Positions 38,551 through 49,895 of a stretch of 64,000 bases of DNA are shown one piece after another. The notes under the pieces were generated by a model. The model was given only the letters and a program-made list of their open reading frames with translations. It ran no database searches and had not been told where the DNA came from. Numbering within the stretch: position 1 is the stretch's first letter; the number at the start of each line of letters is the position of its first letter. Source of the DNA: Lutraria lutraria (taxonomy: Eukaryota > Mollusca > Bivalvia > Venerida > Mactridae); contig OZ026847.1 of the NCBI GenBank assembly GCA_964023205.1, positions 9,544,652-9,608,651 of the forward strand, given 5' to 3'. A program made the position numbers and the translations under genes.

Positions 38551-41434
38551 GTTTGTCGTGAGAATAACACGTAGTCGTATTTACAATCGATGTCGTGAGA
38601 ATAACACGTCGTTTTATTTGCAAACGGTAAGAATAACACGTCGTTTTATTTACAAACGGTGTCGTAAGGAAAACACGTTGTTTTATTTGCAAACGGTGTC
38701 GTAAGAATAACACGTAGTTTTATTTACAAGCGTGGTCATGAGAATAACACGTCGTTTTATTTACCAGCGGTGTCGTAAGAATAACACGTCGTTTTATTTA
38801 CAAGCGGTGTCGTGAGAATAACACGTCGTTTTATTTACAAGTGGTGTCGTAAGAATAACACGTCGTTTTATTTACAAGCGGTGTCGTGAGAATAACACGT
38901 CGTTTTATTTACAAGCGGTGTCGTAAGAATAACACGTCGTTTTATTTACAAGCGGTGTCGTGAGAATAACACGTCGTTTTATTTACAAGCGGTGTCGTAA
39001 GAATAGCACGTCGTTTTATTTACAAGCGGTGTCGTAAGAATAACACGTCGTTTTATTTACAAGCGGTGTCGTGAGAATAACACGTCGTTTTATTTACAAG
39101 CGGTGTCGTAAGAATAACACGTCGTTTTATTTACAAGCGGTGTCGTGAGAACAGCACGTCGTTTTATTTTCAAACGGTGTCGTGAGAACGGCACTTCGTT
39201 TTATTTACAAGCGGTGTCGTGAGAATAACACGTCGTTTTATTTACAAGCGGTGTCGTGAGAATAACACGTCGTTTTATTTGCAAGCGGTGTCGTGAGAAT
39301 AACACGTCGTTTTATTTACAAGCGGTGTCGTGAGAATAGCACTTCGTTTTATTTACAAGCGGTGTCGTAAGAATAACACGTCGTTTTATTTACAAGCGGT
39401 GTCGTGAGAATAACACGTCGTTTTATTAACAAGCGGTGTCGTAAGAATAACACGTCGTTTTATTTACAAGCGGTGTCGTGAGAATAACACGTCGTTTTAT
39501 TTACAAGCGATGTCGTAAGAATAACACGTCGTTTTATTTACAAACGGTGTCGTAAGAATAACACGTCGTTTTATTTTCAAGCGGTGTCGTGAGAATAACA
39601 CGTCGTTTTATTTACAAACGGTGTCGTAAGAATAACACGTCGTTTTATTTACAAGCGGTGTCGTGAGAATAACACGTCGTTTTATTTACAAGCGGTGTCG
39701 TAAGAATAACACGTCGTTTTATTTACAAGCGGTGTCGTGAGAACGGCACGTCGTTTTATTTTTAAACGGTGTCGTGAGAACAGCACTTCGTTTTATTTAC
39801 AAGCGGTGTCGTGAGAATAACACGTCGTTTTATTTACAAGCGGTGTCGTGAGAATAACACGTCGTTTTATTTGCAAGCGGTGTCGTGAGAATAACACGTC
39901 GTTTTATTTTCAAGCGGTGTCGTGAGAATAGCACTTCGTTTTATTTACAAGCGGTGTCGTAAGAATAACACGTCGTTTTATTTGCAAACGGTGTCGTGAG
40001 AATAACACGTCGTTTTATTTACAAGCGGTGTCGTGAGAATAACACGTCGTTTTATTTGCAAACGGTGTCGTGAGAACAGCACGTCGTTTTATTTACAAGT
40101 GGTGTCGTAAGAATAACACGTCGTTTTATTTACAAGCGGTGTCGTGAGAATAACACGTCGTTTTATTTACAAGCGGTGTCGTAAGAATAACACGTCGTTT
40201 TATTTACAAGCGGTGTCGTGAGAATAACACGTCGTTTTATTTACAAGCGGTGTCGTAAGAATAGCACGTCGTTTTATTTACAAGCGGTGTCGTAAGAATA
40301 ACACGTCGTTTTATTTACAAGCGGTGTCGTGAGAACAGCACGTCGTTTTATTTTCAAACGGTGTCGTGAGAACGGCACTTCGTTTTATTTACAAGCGGTG
40401 TCGTGAGAATAACACGTCGTTTTATTTACAAGCGGTGTCGTGAGAATAACACGTCGTTTTATTTGCAAGCGGTGTCGTGAGAATAACACGTCGTTTTATT
40501 TACAAGCGGTGTCGTGAGAATAGCACTTCGTTTTATTTACAAGCGGTGTCGTAAGAATAACACGTCGTTTTATTTACAAGCGGTGTCGTGAGAATAACAC
40601 GTCGTTTTATTAACAAGCGGTGTCGTAAGAATAACACGTCGTTTTATTTACAAGCGGTGTCGTGAGAATAACACGTCGTTTTATTTACAAGCGATGTCGT
40701 AAGAATAACACGTCGTTTTATTTACAAACGGTGTCGTAAGAATAACACGTCGTTTTATTTTCAAGCGGTGTCGTGAGAATAACACGTCGTTTTATTTACA
40801 AACGGTGTCGTAAGAATAACACGTCGTTTTATTTACAAGCGGTGTCGTAAGAATAACACGTCGTTTTATTTACAAGCGGTGTCGTGAGAACGGCACGTCG
40901 TTTTATTTTTAAACGGTGTCGTGAGAACAGCACTTCGTTTTATTTACAAGCGGTGTCGTGAGAATAACACGTCGTTTTATTTACAAGCGGTGTCGTGAGA
41001 ATAACACGTCGTTTTATTTGCAAGCGGTGTCGTGAGAATAACACGTCGTTTTATTTTCAAGCGGTGTCGTGAGAATAGCACTTCGTTTTATTTACAAGCG
41101 GTGTCGTAAGAATAACACGTCGTTTTATTTGCAAACGGTGTCGTGAGAATAACACGTCGTTTTATTTACAAGCGGTGTCGTGAGAATAACACGTCGTTTT
41201 ATTTGCAAACGGTGTCGTGAGAACAGCACGTCGTTTTATTTACAAGCGGTGTCGTGAGAACAGCACGTCGTTTTATTTACAAGCAGTGTCGTAAGAATAA
41301 CACGTCGTTTTATTTGCAAGCGGTGTCGCAAGAATAACACGTCGTTTCATTTACAAACGGTGTCGTAAGAATAACACGTCGTTTTATTTACAAGCAGTGT
41401 CGTTAGAATAGCACGTCGTTTTATTTACAAGCGG
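38551..41434. repeat. Satellite array, 37-bp unit, about 78 copies with a higher-order duplication
   Basis: The unit is GTGTCGTRAGAATAACACGT followed by CGTTTTATTTACAAGCG. Many neighbouring units alternate between GTAAG and GTGAG. Rare variants act as landmarks. AGAACAGCACGTCG followed by an AGAACGGCACTTCG unit occurs at 39151 and 40335, 1184 bases apart (32 units). AGAACGGCACG with ATTTTTAAACGG occurs at 39741 and 40888, 1147 bases apart (31 units). So a block of roughly 1.15 kb was duplicated and one unit was then lost. The length is not a multiple of three, and open frames here are artefacts. Confidence 0.97.
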
Positions 41435-41443
41435 CTTCGCAAA

Positions 41444-41666
41444 TACACTGCAACCTCTCTAGAGCAACACCATTTGGGAGTATCAAATACACTGCAACCT
41501 CTCTAGAGCAACACCATTTGGGAGTAGCAAAGGTATGTTGTTTTTGGGACGTTGTTGCTCTAGAAAGGTTAAGTTGATAGTTAAATCGTACAATGGGGAA
41601 AATCATGCTGTTGTCGAAGGGAGGTTGATGCTCAAGCGAGGGTCGGTTTGAAGAGGTTTTACTGTA
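41444..41666. mobile_element. MITE, family 1, with its left 44 bases duplicated
   Basis: It shares ends and inner phrases with 23252-23430. The left segment, from TACACTGCAACCTCTCTAGA to GGGAGTA, occurs twice in a row (41444 and 41488). The right end is GAGGTTTTACTGTA. It abuts the right edge of the 37-bp satellite. Confidence 0.75.
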
Positions 41667-41772
41667 TTGAAAACAAGAGTTCCCTATAAGAGAAAGTTTT
41701 AATATTGAAATGATCTCAAAATGAGATTTTACAGTACACTTATATACATTGTATACTTTTGTCCTTTTTCAG

Positions 41773-41803
41773 TACGACTGACGAAACAGAGGTTTTCGGT
41801 TAG
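41773..41803 (+). pseudogene. Orphan last exon of a lost C-type lectin copy
   Basis: After an acceptor CCTTTTTCAG, the frame of the lectin genes gives (N)TTDETEVFG then stop TAG. This matches the last exon of copy B, (N)TVDQTTDVVG stop, one codon shorter. The intron just upstream shares AAAACAAGAGTT with copy B, and the 3' sequence is also related. No exons 1 to 4 exist between copy A and this point; the satellite occupies that interval. I infer a destroyed lectin gene. It could instead be used as an alternative last exon, which is less likely. Confidence 0.75.
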
Positions 41804-44025
41804 ATACAGGCGTACATTTTTGACTCATTGTTTTGTAGCTTGCCGATTAAAAACTTAGATAATTACGGTGACTTTGTGTTTTTTTCGTCTGTGAAGAGCT
41901 AGTAAAATGGAATAAGAGAAAAGCGCACGTAGTAATGTAATACAGAGAGGAGAGGCAATCGGAACTTCTCGGCGTTTGTCTAAAGAAAAGTAGTAACCGG
42001 AAACCGTAGTTTGTAACATCAAACTTATACGTACGATGCATATTCTCAGTTACGGAAATGCCCGAGTTGTTACGATTTAGAGGAGAGGCATTAATAAACA
42101 ATCACGACATAATCCCTTTATCATACATCTACAACAAGAAAAAAAAAACTATGGTTTTCATCCACTCAGCAGAAATATTCAAACAGCGCAGCCCACATTT
42201 AGTCTGGAGTTATACCTGTCCAGAACACTACGTTGTAGGAGATATGCTAATGTAGGGAACCAGACCAAGTCCACATTTTCACGCGGCTTTGAATAAGCGA
42301 TGTTCTTTTGAACCAATACGGCAATGAATTCACTTATTCATAGCATTCACGACACTTTTTGCCGGCTCGCTTAGATATTACGTTAAAAAATTATTGCCAT
42401 AGCAACATGAACACACCTAGAACAACGAACGTTCCGAAAATAAGGACCAGTCTGGATTTCACACATGTCTTAAGATGCACACTTTATACAGTATATATGT
42501 GGTTTTAGTCAGGGGCGTAGCTTGCCCTATAATAATGTGTAGGCACCTATCTATAAGGGGGTACGGGGCATCTTCTCGCCGTAGATTGCCGTAGACGCAT
42601 TCAGTAGCATAACTAAGTCCGGTGTGCTATAGCCTAACATATTTTAATATGAAGATCTTGCAGTTTTTCCCTGATAGATTTATTTATTTTGAGTTTTCAA
42701 TTATTATCAAATGATTTTCCACGAAAGTTGCAAACATTTAGTAAGATTTGCATTCAAATGTCATTCTTGTTCCTATTCCCTTATTACCTTAATATCTAAA
42801 ATTATGATAATATTGTTCAAATTCAAATTTTGAAATTCGATATTTTTTCTGTTTGTATAGCCTATTTAAAGAAAACTCTTTATAAATATGAAAGTAATAT
42901 CACCCTAAGACAAAAAATCTAAGAAATATTGAAGAAATCATTTTCAGATTACGGCGAATTTTGCACCAAATTACCATACCACTGCGTTCTAATTATCTCC
43001 CTTATTAAAAACCACAAAATGTGATTCTGGCTTTATTTTCCTGTTTTTCTGCCTCAAATCATTAGTTTAACATCCTTACTAATATCCTTATCTTAAAGTC
43101 AAACATTTATTTAGCTGATTACAATCACAAAAACGATATTATGTAAAGATGTGTCTGAGGACCGTGGGAAAATTTATTTTGGATTCAAAAGTCAGTTCGA
43201 GTTGCTTCCCTTAGATATTAGGTAATATGAACAAGAACAAAGAATGTTTGTCCAGGAACCCTAAACACTACATTGGGTAATTTATCTCTAATTGTTCGTG
43301 TTATTTAATTCTTTTAAGAATATTATTTAAGTAGAAGTATATATAAGACTATAAAATTATTAATTTTAGTGAGAATCTGCGTCTAATGTACTTGAATATT
43401 CCGAACACATAAATGTCTACAAGGTATCAAATTTACATATTTCTACCTATACATAAGCATGACTACCTTTTGTTTGTGTCTGATAAGTATACAAAAAACA
43501 TGCTTTTATAAATTATGTCTGTGACTGTCAGGGGTGTAGCTTGCCTCATAATAATGTTTCGGCATTTTTCTAAGGGGGCATCTTTTCACCGTATAGATTG
43601 TTCTTGCAGTTCTGTTTGTATGTTGTCCAAGCTCTGGGTACTCTGATGGTCCATTTATCCAGCCCCTAACCATTCTTTTTTATAGTGTTTTTTTGCATTG
43701 TTATTTTATTTTTGCAAGAAAAAAGTGTAGACACGTGCCGACAGTGTCTATAGGAAGTTACGCCAGTGTTAGTTGCTAATGTTGTAAATACCCGTTTAAT
43801 TGTAAATTACAATAAATATACATTGAAGCATATATAATGCAAAACATGCACAATGTGTGCGGTGAGATAACATCTTTGCAGCAATGCACTAATACGTACA
43901 CCGACCTAGACATGAACACGCATTGCAGACTTGCAGTGATAACATTGATGACATTTGTGGTAAGTTAAGAACTAGGGACAGTTGATAATTAGTAAGTGAG
44001 TGGGATTGAAGAATTCACACAAAAC
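41804..44025. other. Region upstream of lectin copy B
   Basis: 41971-42080 repeats the block upstream of copy A (33041-33105): GGCGTTTGTCTAAAGAAAAG and CTCAGTTACGGAAATGCCCG, here with an extra segment of about 50 bases. 43900-43950 resembles the region just before copy A exon 1 (GACATGAACACG and AGTGATAAC). Between them is AT-rich sequence and transposon-end-like sequence at 42510 and 43529-43768. No other exons are seen. Confidence 0.6.
43529..43768. mobile_element. Possible non-autonomous DNA transposon
   Basis: The left end CAGGGGTGTAGCTTGCC and the reverse complement of the right end, CACTGGCGTAACTTCC, form an imperfect inverted pair. A second left-end-like sequence, CAGGGGCGTAGCTTGCC with ATAATAATGTG, stands at 42510. 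No clean target duplication was found, so the borders are tentative. Confidence 0.4.
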
Positions 44026-47000
44026 ATGTCGTTCGTCCCGATCTTTATGCTTGGATTATTAGAGTTAACTATAGCAGGTTTGCCACACATGCACTTTCCA
44101 TATTAAACATTACAATATCATCATTATTTTGTGGACAGTTCTATTCTATGTCATAAAAGTTGTGGACGGACTCCGAGATCAGATACGGCCAGTACTGTTC
44201 CATTTCATAAAACTTAGATTTATACAACCATCTAAAGGCAATACAAACACTGTAATACAAGGTGATAGACGTAATATATATAAACCCCAGACTGCAATTT
44301 TATTTCAATGTTTTGGGTATGATGAAATCTGGACATAATGTGATGCTTCCGGTCCCCAGAGTTCAGTCCAACGGTGTTTTATTGTTCGTGTCAACTAAGG
44401 AATGAGCGTTGGTTGGTCACATTGTGTCAAGCTCGTAAATTGACTGTTTGCCATTAGATTTTATTATAAATTTTAAAAGTCCCGGACCACTCTGGTCGGG
44501 CAGTTATGGTCTTTGACTCGTACTCACCAGCTCCTGATCGTTGTTAACTGACAGAATTCGAATCCCAACCAAATTTCACAACTTAGGGCGCTGCCCGGCT
44601 ATCAAACGTATGGTCGGTGATTCTATCCAGGTGAACGCCCGAGTCGTCTACTACATTTATAGCTTGAAAACTCATCACCTGAACCTGGGTGTTGGTGCGA
44701 CGGTAAATTCAAGTTATTGCTAAAATGATAAGTTGTTCTACAGTAAATGGTCAATGCCTTGCGAACTGCCCGGATGGCTGGACTCGATTTAAAGGATCCT
44801 GTTATTACGTTGGATACCAGGAAAATTTGAGTTTTGATGAATCCGCTGTGAGTATTTTTATGCTTTTAATCTGCTGTACTAAATATTTTGTATTGCAGAT
44901 GCCAGATTTTAAGGTTTGTTTGTTAGTTTGAGCTTTATTAGGATGAGTTTTACGCCCCTTTTCAACAGTCAGAGTCATATGAGGCAGACAGCTAGTTCAC
45001 CTAATCATTGTTCCAAGTGAAATTATTTGGCAATTAAATAATTTTTGCTGGTAGTTAACCCCATGCCCGAAGGAAGCAATTTCAGACTTGGGGCTAATTT
45101 TAGATTCAGCACCTTTTTAATAACCTTTACAACCGAAATTATTGGAAGGGGGCTATAAAGCATCCCCTAGCCTTTGGTCCTGAATCCGGATACGCATGAT
45201 AAACTCTTGTGGACCAATTGGAAATGTATGTGGTGTGTTTTGGTAATACAAATGTAGCTACACTTTATTTAGTAGTGTTTATTAAATACTGAGCCTTCTG
45301 AAAATTAACTTGTTATGATAGTCATTCATTCATTCATTCATTCATTCATTCGTATTTCTTTTAGCGCTTTTGTCAACAACATAGCTCCCACTTGGTACAC
45401 ATAGGAACTACGGAAGAAAATGCCTTTTTAAAGGAATTACTTAAGAAGACTCGACGTAATTATTTAGAATTCAAAACTAAAGTTTCCGTCCATTTCCCTT
45501 CTTTGAGAGAATGTGGAGTGAGGGAGAAACTGCGATTGAACGTGGGAAGTGTGTGGTATCAGAGTGAAAGAAAGGAACAGTTGTGGACCGGGGACAAACA
45601 GAAGGGAAAGGAGAGGCGCATGGAGAGGTGACGGAGATGAAGCGGATGTGAATTCGACGTCTTTTTGCTCTTAATTTTACATGTAGCATTTTCATTGTTT
45701 TTTGTATTATAATGACACTTGCCTCATCTTATCTGTAAGAATGCCACAATAAGGCCAGAAATACACCGTTGACCACACCTATTTTGGGCGACAACTTTAA
45801 AGTTTCTAACTGCTAATGCCAAAGTACGAAAATATCTTGGGAAGAATTGTACGTAAAGTTTTGAGACATACTTAACCATTTTATTTTGTTCAGATTTTTC
45901 TGGCCAAATGAATTGTAATTATACGGCGTGCATTAAACAAATACGAGCAGTATATGAGTATGGTTGGTGATTGTTCTTTCATGACAAAAGTCGCATTTAG
46001 CTTTTTTGTATAATTCAGTGACTGGCCAAACATGGATAGGCATTACAGATAAGAATAACGAAGGTGTCTGGCGATGGCATTCCAATGGCCAGGTAGCGCA
46101 TTTCCTGGACTGGAACCCCGGTGAACCAAATGACATAAACGGCCCAGCCAGTGAAGACTGTGCAGATATGGAACCGCCGTCCTATACGTGGCATGACGTC
46201 TCGTGTGCAGGATTATTACATCCACTTTGTGAAATTAAGTATGGATCCAGGCTCTTTAAGTCCTTTCGTCTTTGTATGCTCTATTTGCACTGGTAGTAAC
46301 CATAGGGTACGCCCTGGTTCAGCCAGAACCGCGGTTAGTGTGCTGGATTTGTAACTCGGCGATTCGGTTCCGATTCCCTTCAGATCATGCATACCCTTCT
46401 ATGAAAAATCGACAAAAAAGTGTCGACATTCCCCTACATTTGGAGAAGTTGTCGGTTCCTAGTGGAAGAGTAAGTTTGTATATTTAAAGGGGCATACCCT
46501 ACAACTGACAAACATTCTGTGAAAGTGTAAAAATGTGCTAGATGTATATGTAAAACAATATATAATGGATAAATGCAAGAAGAACTTGGGTCATAAAATG
46601 ACTAGTTTATGTATTAGCCGCAAAAATCATAGCTATGAATAATAAATCACTTCCACCCAAAAATTTCCATGACTAAATGTATGTGTCACAAATACATATT
46701 TTTTTATGATTGTATTTTTAATTGGATGAATTTTTGGCTGAAACTTTCTTCGTCGTCTTTTTTCTTTACAAGCTTCTAATTTATCATCATTTTGCCTTAA
46801 TTCTAAATGCACCAAGTTGTAGGGTATGCCCTTTAATCAATGAATGTAGATAGTAAAATACAAATGCATGTATTAGAATCCTACGAGTGCCATGATTCTA
46901 TTTTTAAAACAATTACACAAACGCTTAAGTTATCATTGACAAGCAAAATGTATTTGGACATTTTGAACAGATAAATTATAGGCCCATAGTTCCCCATTCC

Positions 47001-47894
47001 AATCACCGAGCCAAGTACTGTGTCTGGAAAATCACAGGAAAGGGAAGAAGAGTGTATCGGTGCTTTAAACTGGTCACGATAATCGAAAAAAGAGTAAGCA
47101 TTTTTAGTATATAAATGCCCGGCTCGTCTGTATCTTATATCTTTCTCTGTGGAAGCTCTGAAATGACCATATCTGTAGAATTGGCTGTTAAGCAACAAAT
47201 AAACAAAAGCAAAAAATACATGTACATTGAAAACCAGACCGGAAGGTTTGGTCTTAATACAAAATGTACATGTAATGAGGTCTTAATGATGAGGTAGACG
47301 CTAAATGAAGTTATACTGTACGTTTATTCTTGCAAGCACACGCAGTCTGACAAACATCAGTGTAAGTTTGCCATAGTAACATCCTCAATGTGGACAGTTT
47401 GTTACAGAAAAATAAGTCATTCTATAAACCGTTATGTATAGTAATATCTGTGGATGTCTAGCTGATATTATAAGTATCTAGGACAAATACCTATATTAAT
47501 ATCAGTCTCATTATCAAATTGGAATAAAAAGAAGTTTAAACTTATTTATTTTACATCATTAGTAGAGCAAGTTCTTACAACTTATATTAACTACTCTCGA
47601 TGTCTGCTTCCTGGATTATGACCTGTAGTCTCACCGAAAGAAGGGATTGTGAAAGTTCCGGTCAAATTCCGCAACTAATGGAATTAGAACCCGCAACCTC
47701 CAGGTAAGGAGTCCTGCGCTCAACCCCTACACCACTGCTCTTTAGAAGATATTGAAAAACCAGTTTGAAAACAAGAGTTGGTTATATGATGAGATGGTCT
47801 TACTATTGAAGTGGACAGTAAGCGAAGTTTTACTGTATATGTATTCATTCTTTTTTTCAGTACGGTTGACCAAACTACAGATGTTGTTGGATAG
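44026..47894 (+). CDS. Secreted C-type lectin, copy B (EPN type)
   Basis: Five exons (44026-44077, 44744-44847, 45365-45455, 46019-46238, 47861-47894) give 166 residues. Every exon has the same length as in copy A (52, 104, 91, 220, 34 bases). The signal peptide is MSFVPIFMLGLLELTIAG. The lectin domain has the six standard cysteines plus an extra one before them (GQCLANC), absent in copy A. The sugar-binding tripeptide is EPN (118-120), which in this fold goes with mannose, glucose or GlcNAc. E128 is kept and the WND motif reads WHD (140-142). WIGITD and EGVW core motifs are present. Introns carry a SINE-A fragment, a (CATT)7 run and two further SINEs, which lengthen the gene to 3.9 kb. AATAAA follows at 47939-47944. 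A role in microbial recognition is inference. Confidence 0.9.
44944..45020 (-). mobile_element. SINE family A, 3' fragment
   Basis: It holds the body end TTTTACGCCCCTTTTCAACA and AGAGTCATATGAGGCAGACA shared with 10051-10296 and 63672-63921. The tRNA head is missing. It lies in copy B intron 2. Confidence 0.8.
45323..45350. repeat. (CATT)7 microsatellite
   Basis: Seven CATT units 15 bases before the exon 3 acceptor of lectin copy B, inside the region that would supply the polypyrimidine tract. Confidence 0.95.
46312..46490 (+). mobile_element. tRNA-derived SINE, family D
   Basis: The head resembles a tRNA-Thr (GGATTTGTAACTCGGCGATTC), followed by GGTTCCGATTCCC as box B. It then shares ATCATGCATACCCTTC and GTCGGTTCCTAGTGG with the copy at 62106-62345. 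It lies in copy B intron 4. Confidence 0.65.
47625..47745 (-). mobile_element. tRNA-like SINE head, family E
   Basis: On the minus strand it reads GAGCAGTGGTGTAGGGGTTG, AGCGCAGGACTCC and GGTTGCGGGTTCTAATTCC, which matches A and B box spacing. The body is short or diverged. It is the only copy in the window, so it is called from the head alone. Confidence 0.5.
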
Positions 47895-47938
47895 ACGCAA
47901 GTAAATTCCAGGCTGAACTTTGTGGTTTGCAGATTGAT

Positions 47939-47944
47939 AATAAA
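47939..47944 (+). terminator. Poly(A) signal of lectin copy B
   Basis: AATAAA 45 bases after the stop codon, in the same relative place as AATAAA at 35282 in copy A. Confidence 0.75.
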
Positions 47945-48990
47945 CACTTGTAATAACTACATCAGTGGCGTTATATGGGAAAAAAGAAAGTAGTTCTAAA
48001 CGGTTCTCAAGAAAATGCCACCTTCAGTGGATTTCACCTAACTTCAAAATGAACATAGCTATAATGAAACATGCATGGCCAAGACCACGTTCACAACAGC
48101 AACAGAATATCAGTAAGTATACAAAAACAAAACACAAACATGCCAAAATGACAAACCATCACCACCTCGACAACACAGTCTAAAAACGCAAAATAAACAC
48201 CCATCCCTTCCAGATTAACGACACTGTCCAAAAAACACTCACTAACTTATATGGTTTATACCTATGCTTCCCATCCGAATCAAAGGCAGTCCACAAAAGC
48301 GTCGGTGTCTGTTCCTTGGCTAAAAGTGGCTTTGAATTGATCTATATAGTGCAGTCTTCGGTTAGCGTCAGGGAAAGGCACTCTAGCCCCTTTAAGCTCT
48401 TTTGGACTGAGAAAAATACTCGCTTGAATTCAATGAGTAAATTGTTTTTTAGAGAAAAAAATGTATAATTTCAAAGAGATTTTCTGAGCCTTTACAAGAT
48501 ACAACCATATAATGAAACAAAAACTTTGCGTATCTATGACCGCATCACGACCGTCATTTTTTATCATCATTTGTATTTTATCATGCAACTGCCATGGTAA
48601 CTGCCTGATAACACATGACCTGAGAACATTATGTGTTCTCAGGTCAATAGGATGCTATAGTAGCATGAGAACACTTTTTGGCTCCGCCCACTCGACTATT
48701 TAAATTAATGCGCATATGTTTTTGTGTATTCAATTGTTGTTTTGAATATTTTTCACCAAATTTGTAATTGTTAACAAATGATTTCTTTAATGTGAAATTA
48801 AATTTTGTGATCCATGGGAGTTTTTTTTTATTATTTCGCCCAATTGCAGTGAACTATTTATCTGCGGATGTTGACTGTTTATAGTGTGATTTGCCGGGTG
48901 ACCGTTATCATCACACTAGCGAATTTAACGCTAAATTTTAGGTGAAATGACACTAAATTATGCTCCGAAAACTGAGTTACATGATAAATA

Positions 48991-49130
48991 GAAACTCGGG
49001 TCACTGTCCGGTGAGAACAATGTTATCAGACTCGGCGATATCGTCCAGGGTGACTCGCTAAAGCTCGCCACCCTGGACGATATCACCTCGCCTGATAACA
49101 TTGTTCTCACCGGACAGTGACCCGAGTTTC
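48991..49130. repeat. 140-bp near-perfect palindrome
   Basis: The outer 39 bases of each arm match perfectly (starting GAAACTCGGGTCACTGTCCG). A short mismatched patch follows, then 16 more perfect bases (GATATCGTCCAGGGTG). The centre is about 49054-49065. The base content is richer in GC than its surroundings. It may be a MITE, or the hairpin end of a larger element. No ORF. Confidence 0.92.
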
Positions 49131-49369
49131 TCTATATATCGGTCGCCATTAGAATGTCTAAGTCTGTCCTAGACTTATTATTATTTGAGTTTCGAGTATT
49201 TTTGGCTTGGAGCTACGGCTCCAAGCCTATGTATTGTTTTCGGTTACGTTTGTTCCCTAGATGCTGGTAGATGCAATGCGAAAGCTGGGTACAAGTGCAC
49301 AAAAATGTTAAGAGTCCGGCGATTGGTTGAGAGCTATATGTTAACAGTACGGTGATTGGTTTACGCTTA

Positions 49370-49895
49370 CTGTGTGAATCGGTATCACATGACTTGAGTG
49401 TACCAACTTCACTGTGCCAGTCTATTATGAAATCAGGGTGATTCACTAAAGATCGGTTTGTTCTATTAACATTAATTACACAATAAGGTACACATTTAAA
49501 ACTGTCTATTTTTTCTGTTACTATGCACAATATATTTAAATCAATTATTTTAATCATTACTGAAAGACATATTAGCGGAGGATTGTTCAAGAGAATTTAA
49601 GGAAGCCCCTTCTATAATGAAACCTGCGAAACGCTATTGCCGCCAATAATTTTGTCACGTGATCTTGGTGTACACATTTGCGATTTCATTGTAAAATCGG
49701 GGTGTTTCACTATAAATCGGCATGTTCCATCAACCGTTAAGGCACGAAAAGATAAGATATATTAACGCAGTCTCAATTATTTTTACTTTACTAGCTCTTT
49801 GTTTAATTATCAACATAATTGCTGAAGGTAATAAGCGGAGGATTAATTAATTAATGAAATACACCCCTACTATAATTTAACTTGCGAAACGCTTT
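49370..49895. repeat. Diverged tandem duplication, about 260-bp unit
   Basis: Matching landmarks recur 257-263 bases apart: TCACATGACTTG with TCACGTGATCTTG; AAATCAGGGTGATTCACTA with AAATCGGGGTGTTTCACTA; GCGGAGGATT at 49574 and 49837; CCTGCGAAACGCT with CTTGCGAAACGCT. No ORF is shared by both units. Confidence 0.75.

Noticed and set aside
38279..38713. 144-codon minus-strand frame
   Set aside because: Its N-terminal part is translated 37-bp satellite and the rest is AT-rich sequence with no protein pattern.
38551..41434. CRISPR-like array
   Set aside because: Units are contiguous with no unique spacers, and the genome is plainly eukaryotic. The same holds for 4831-5158 and 31130-32722.
49213..49590. 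125-codon minus-strand frame
   Set aside because: It crosses part of the diverged tandem duplication, and the frame is not kept in the second unit.
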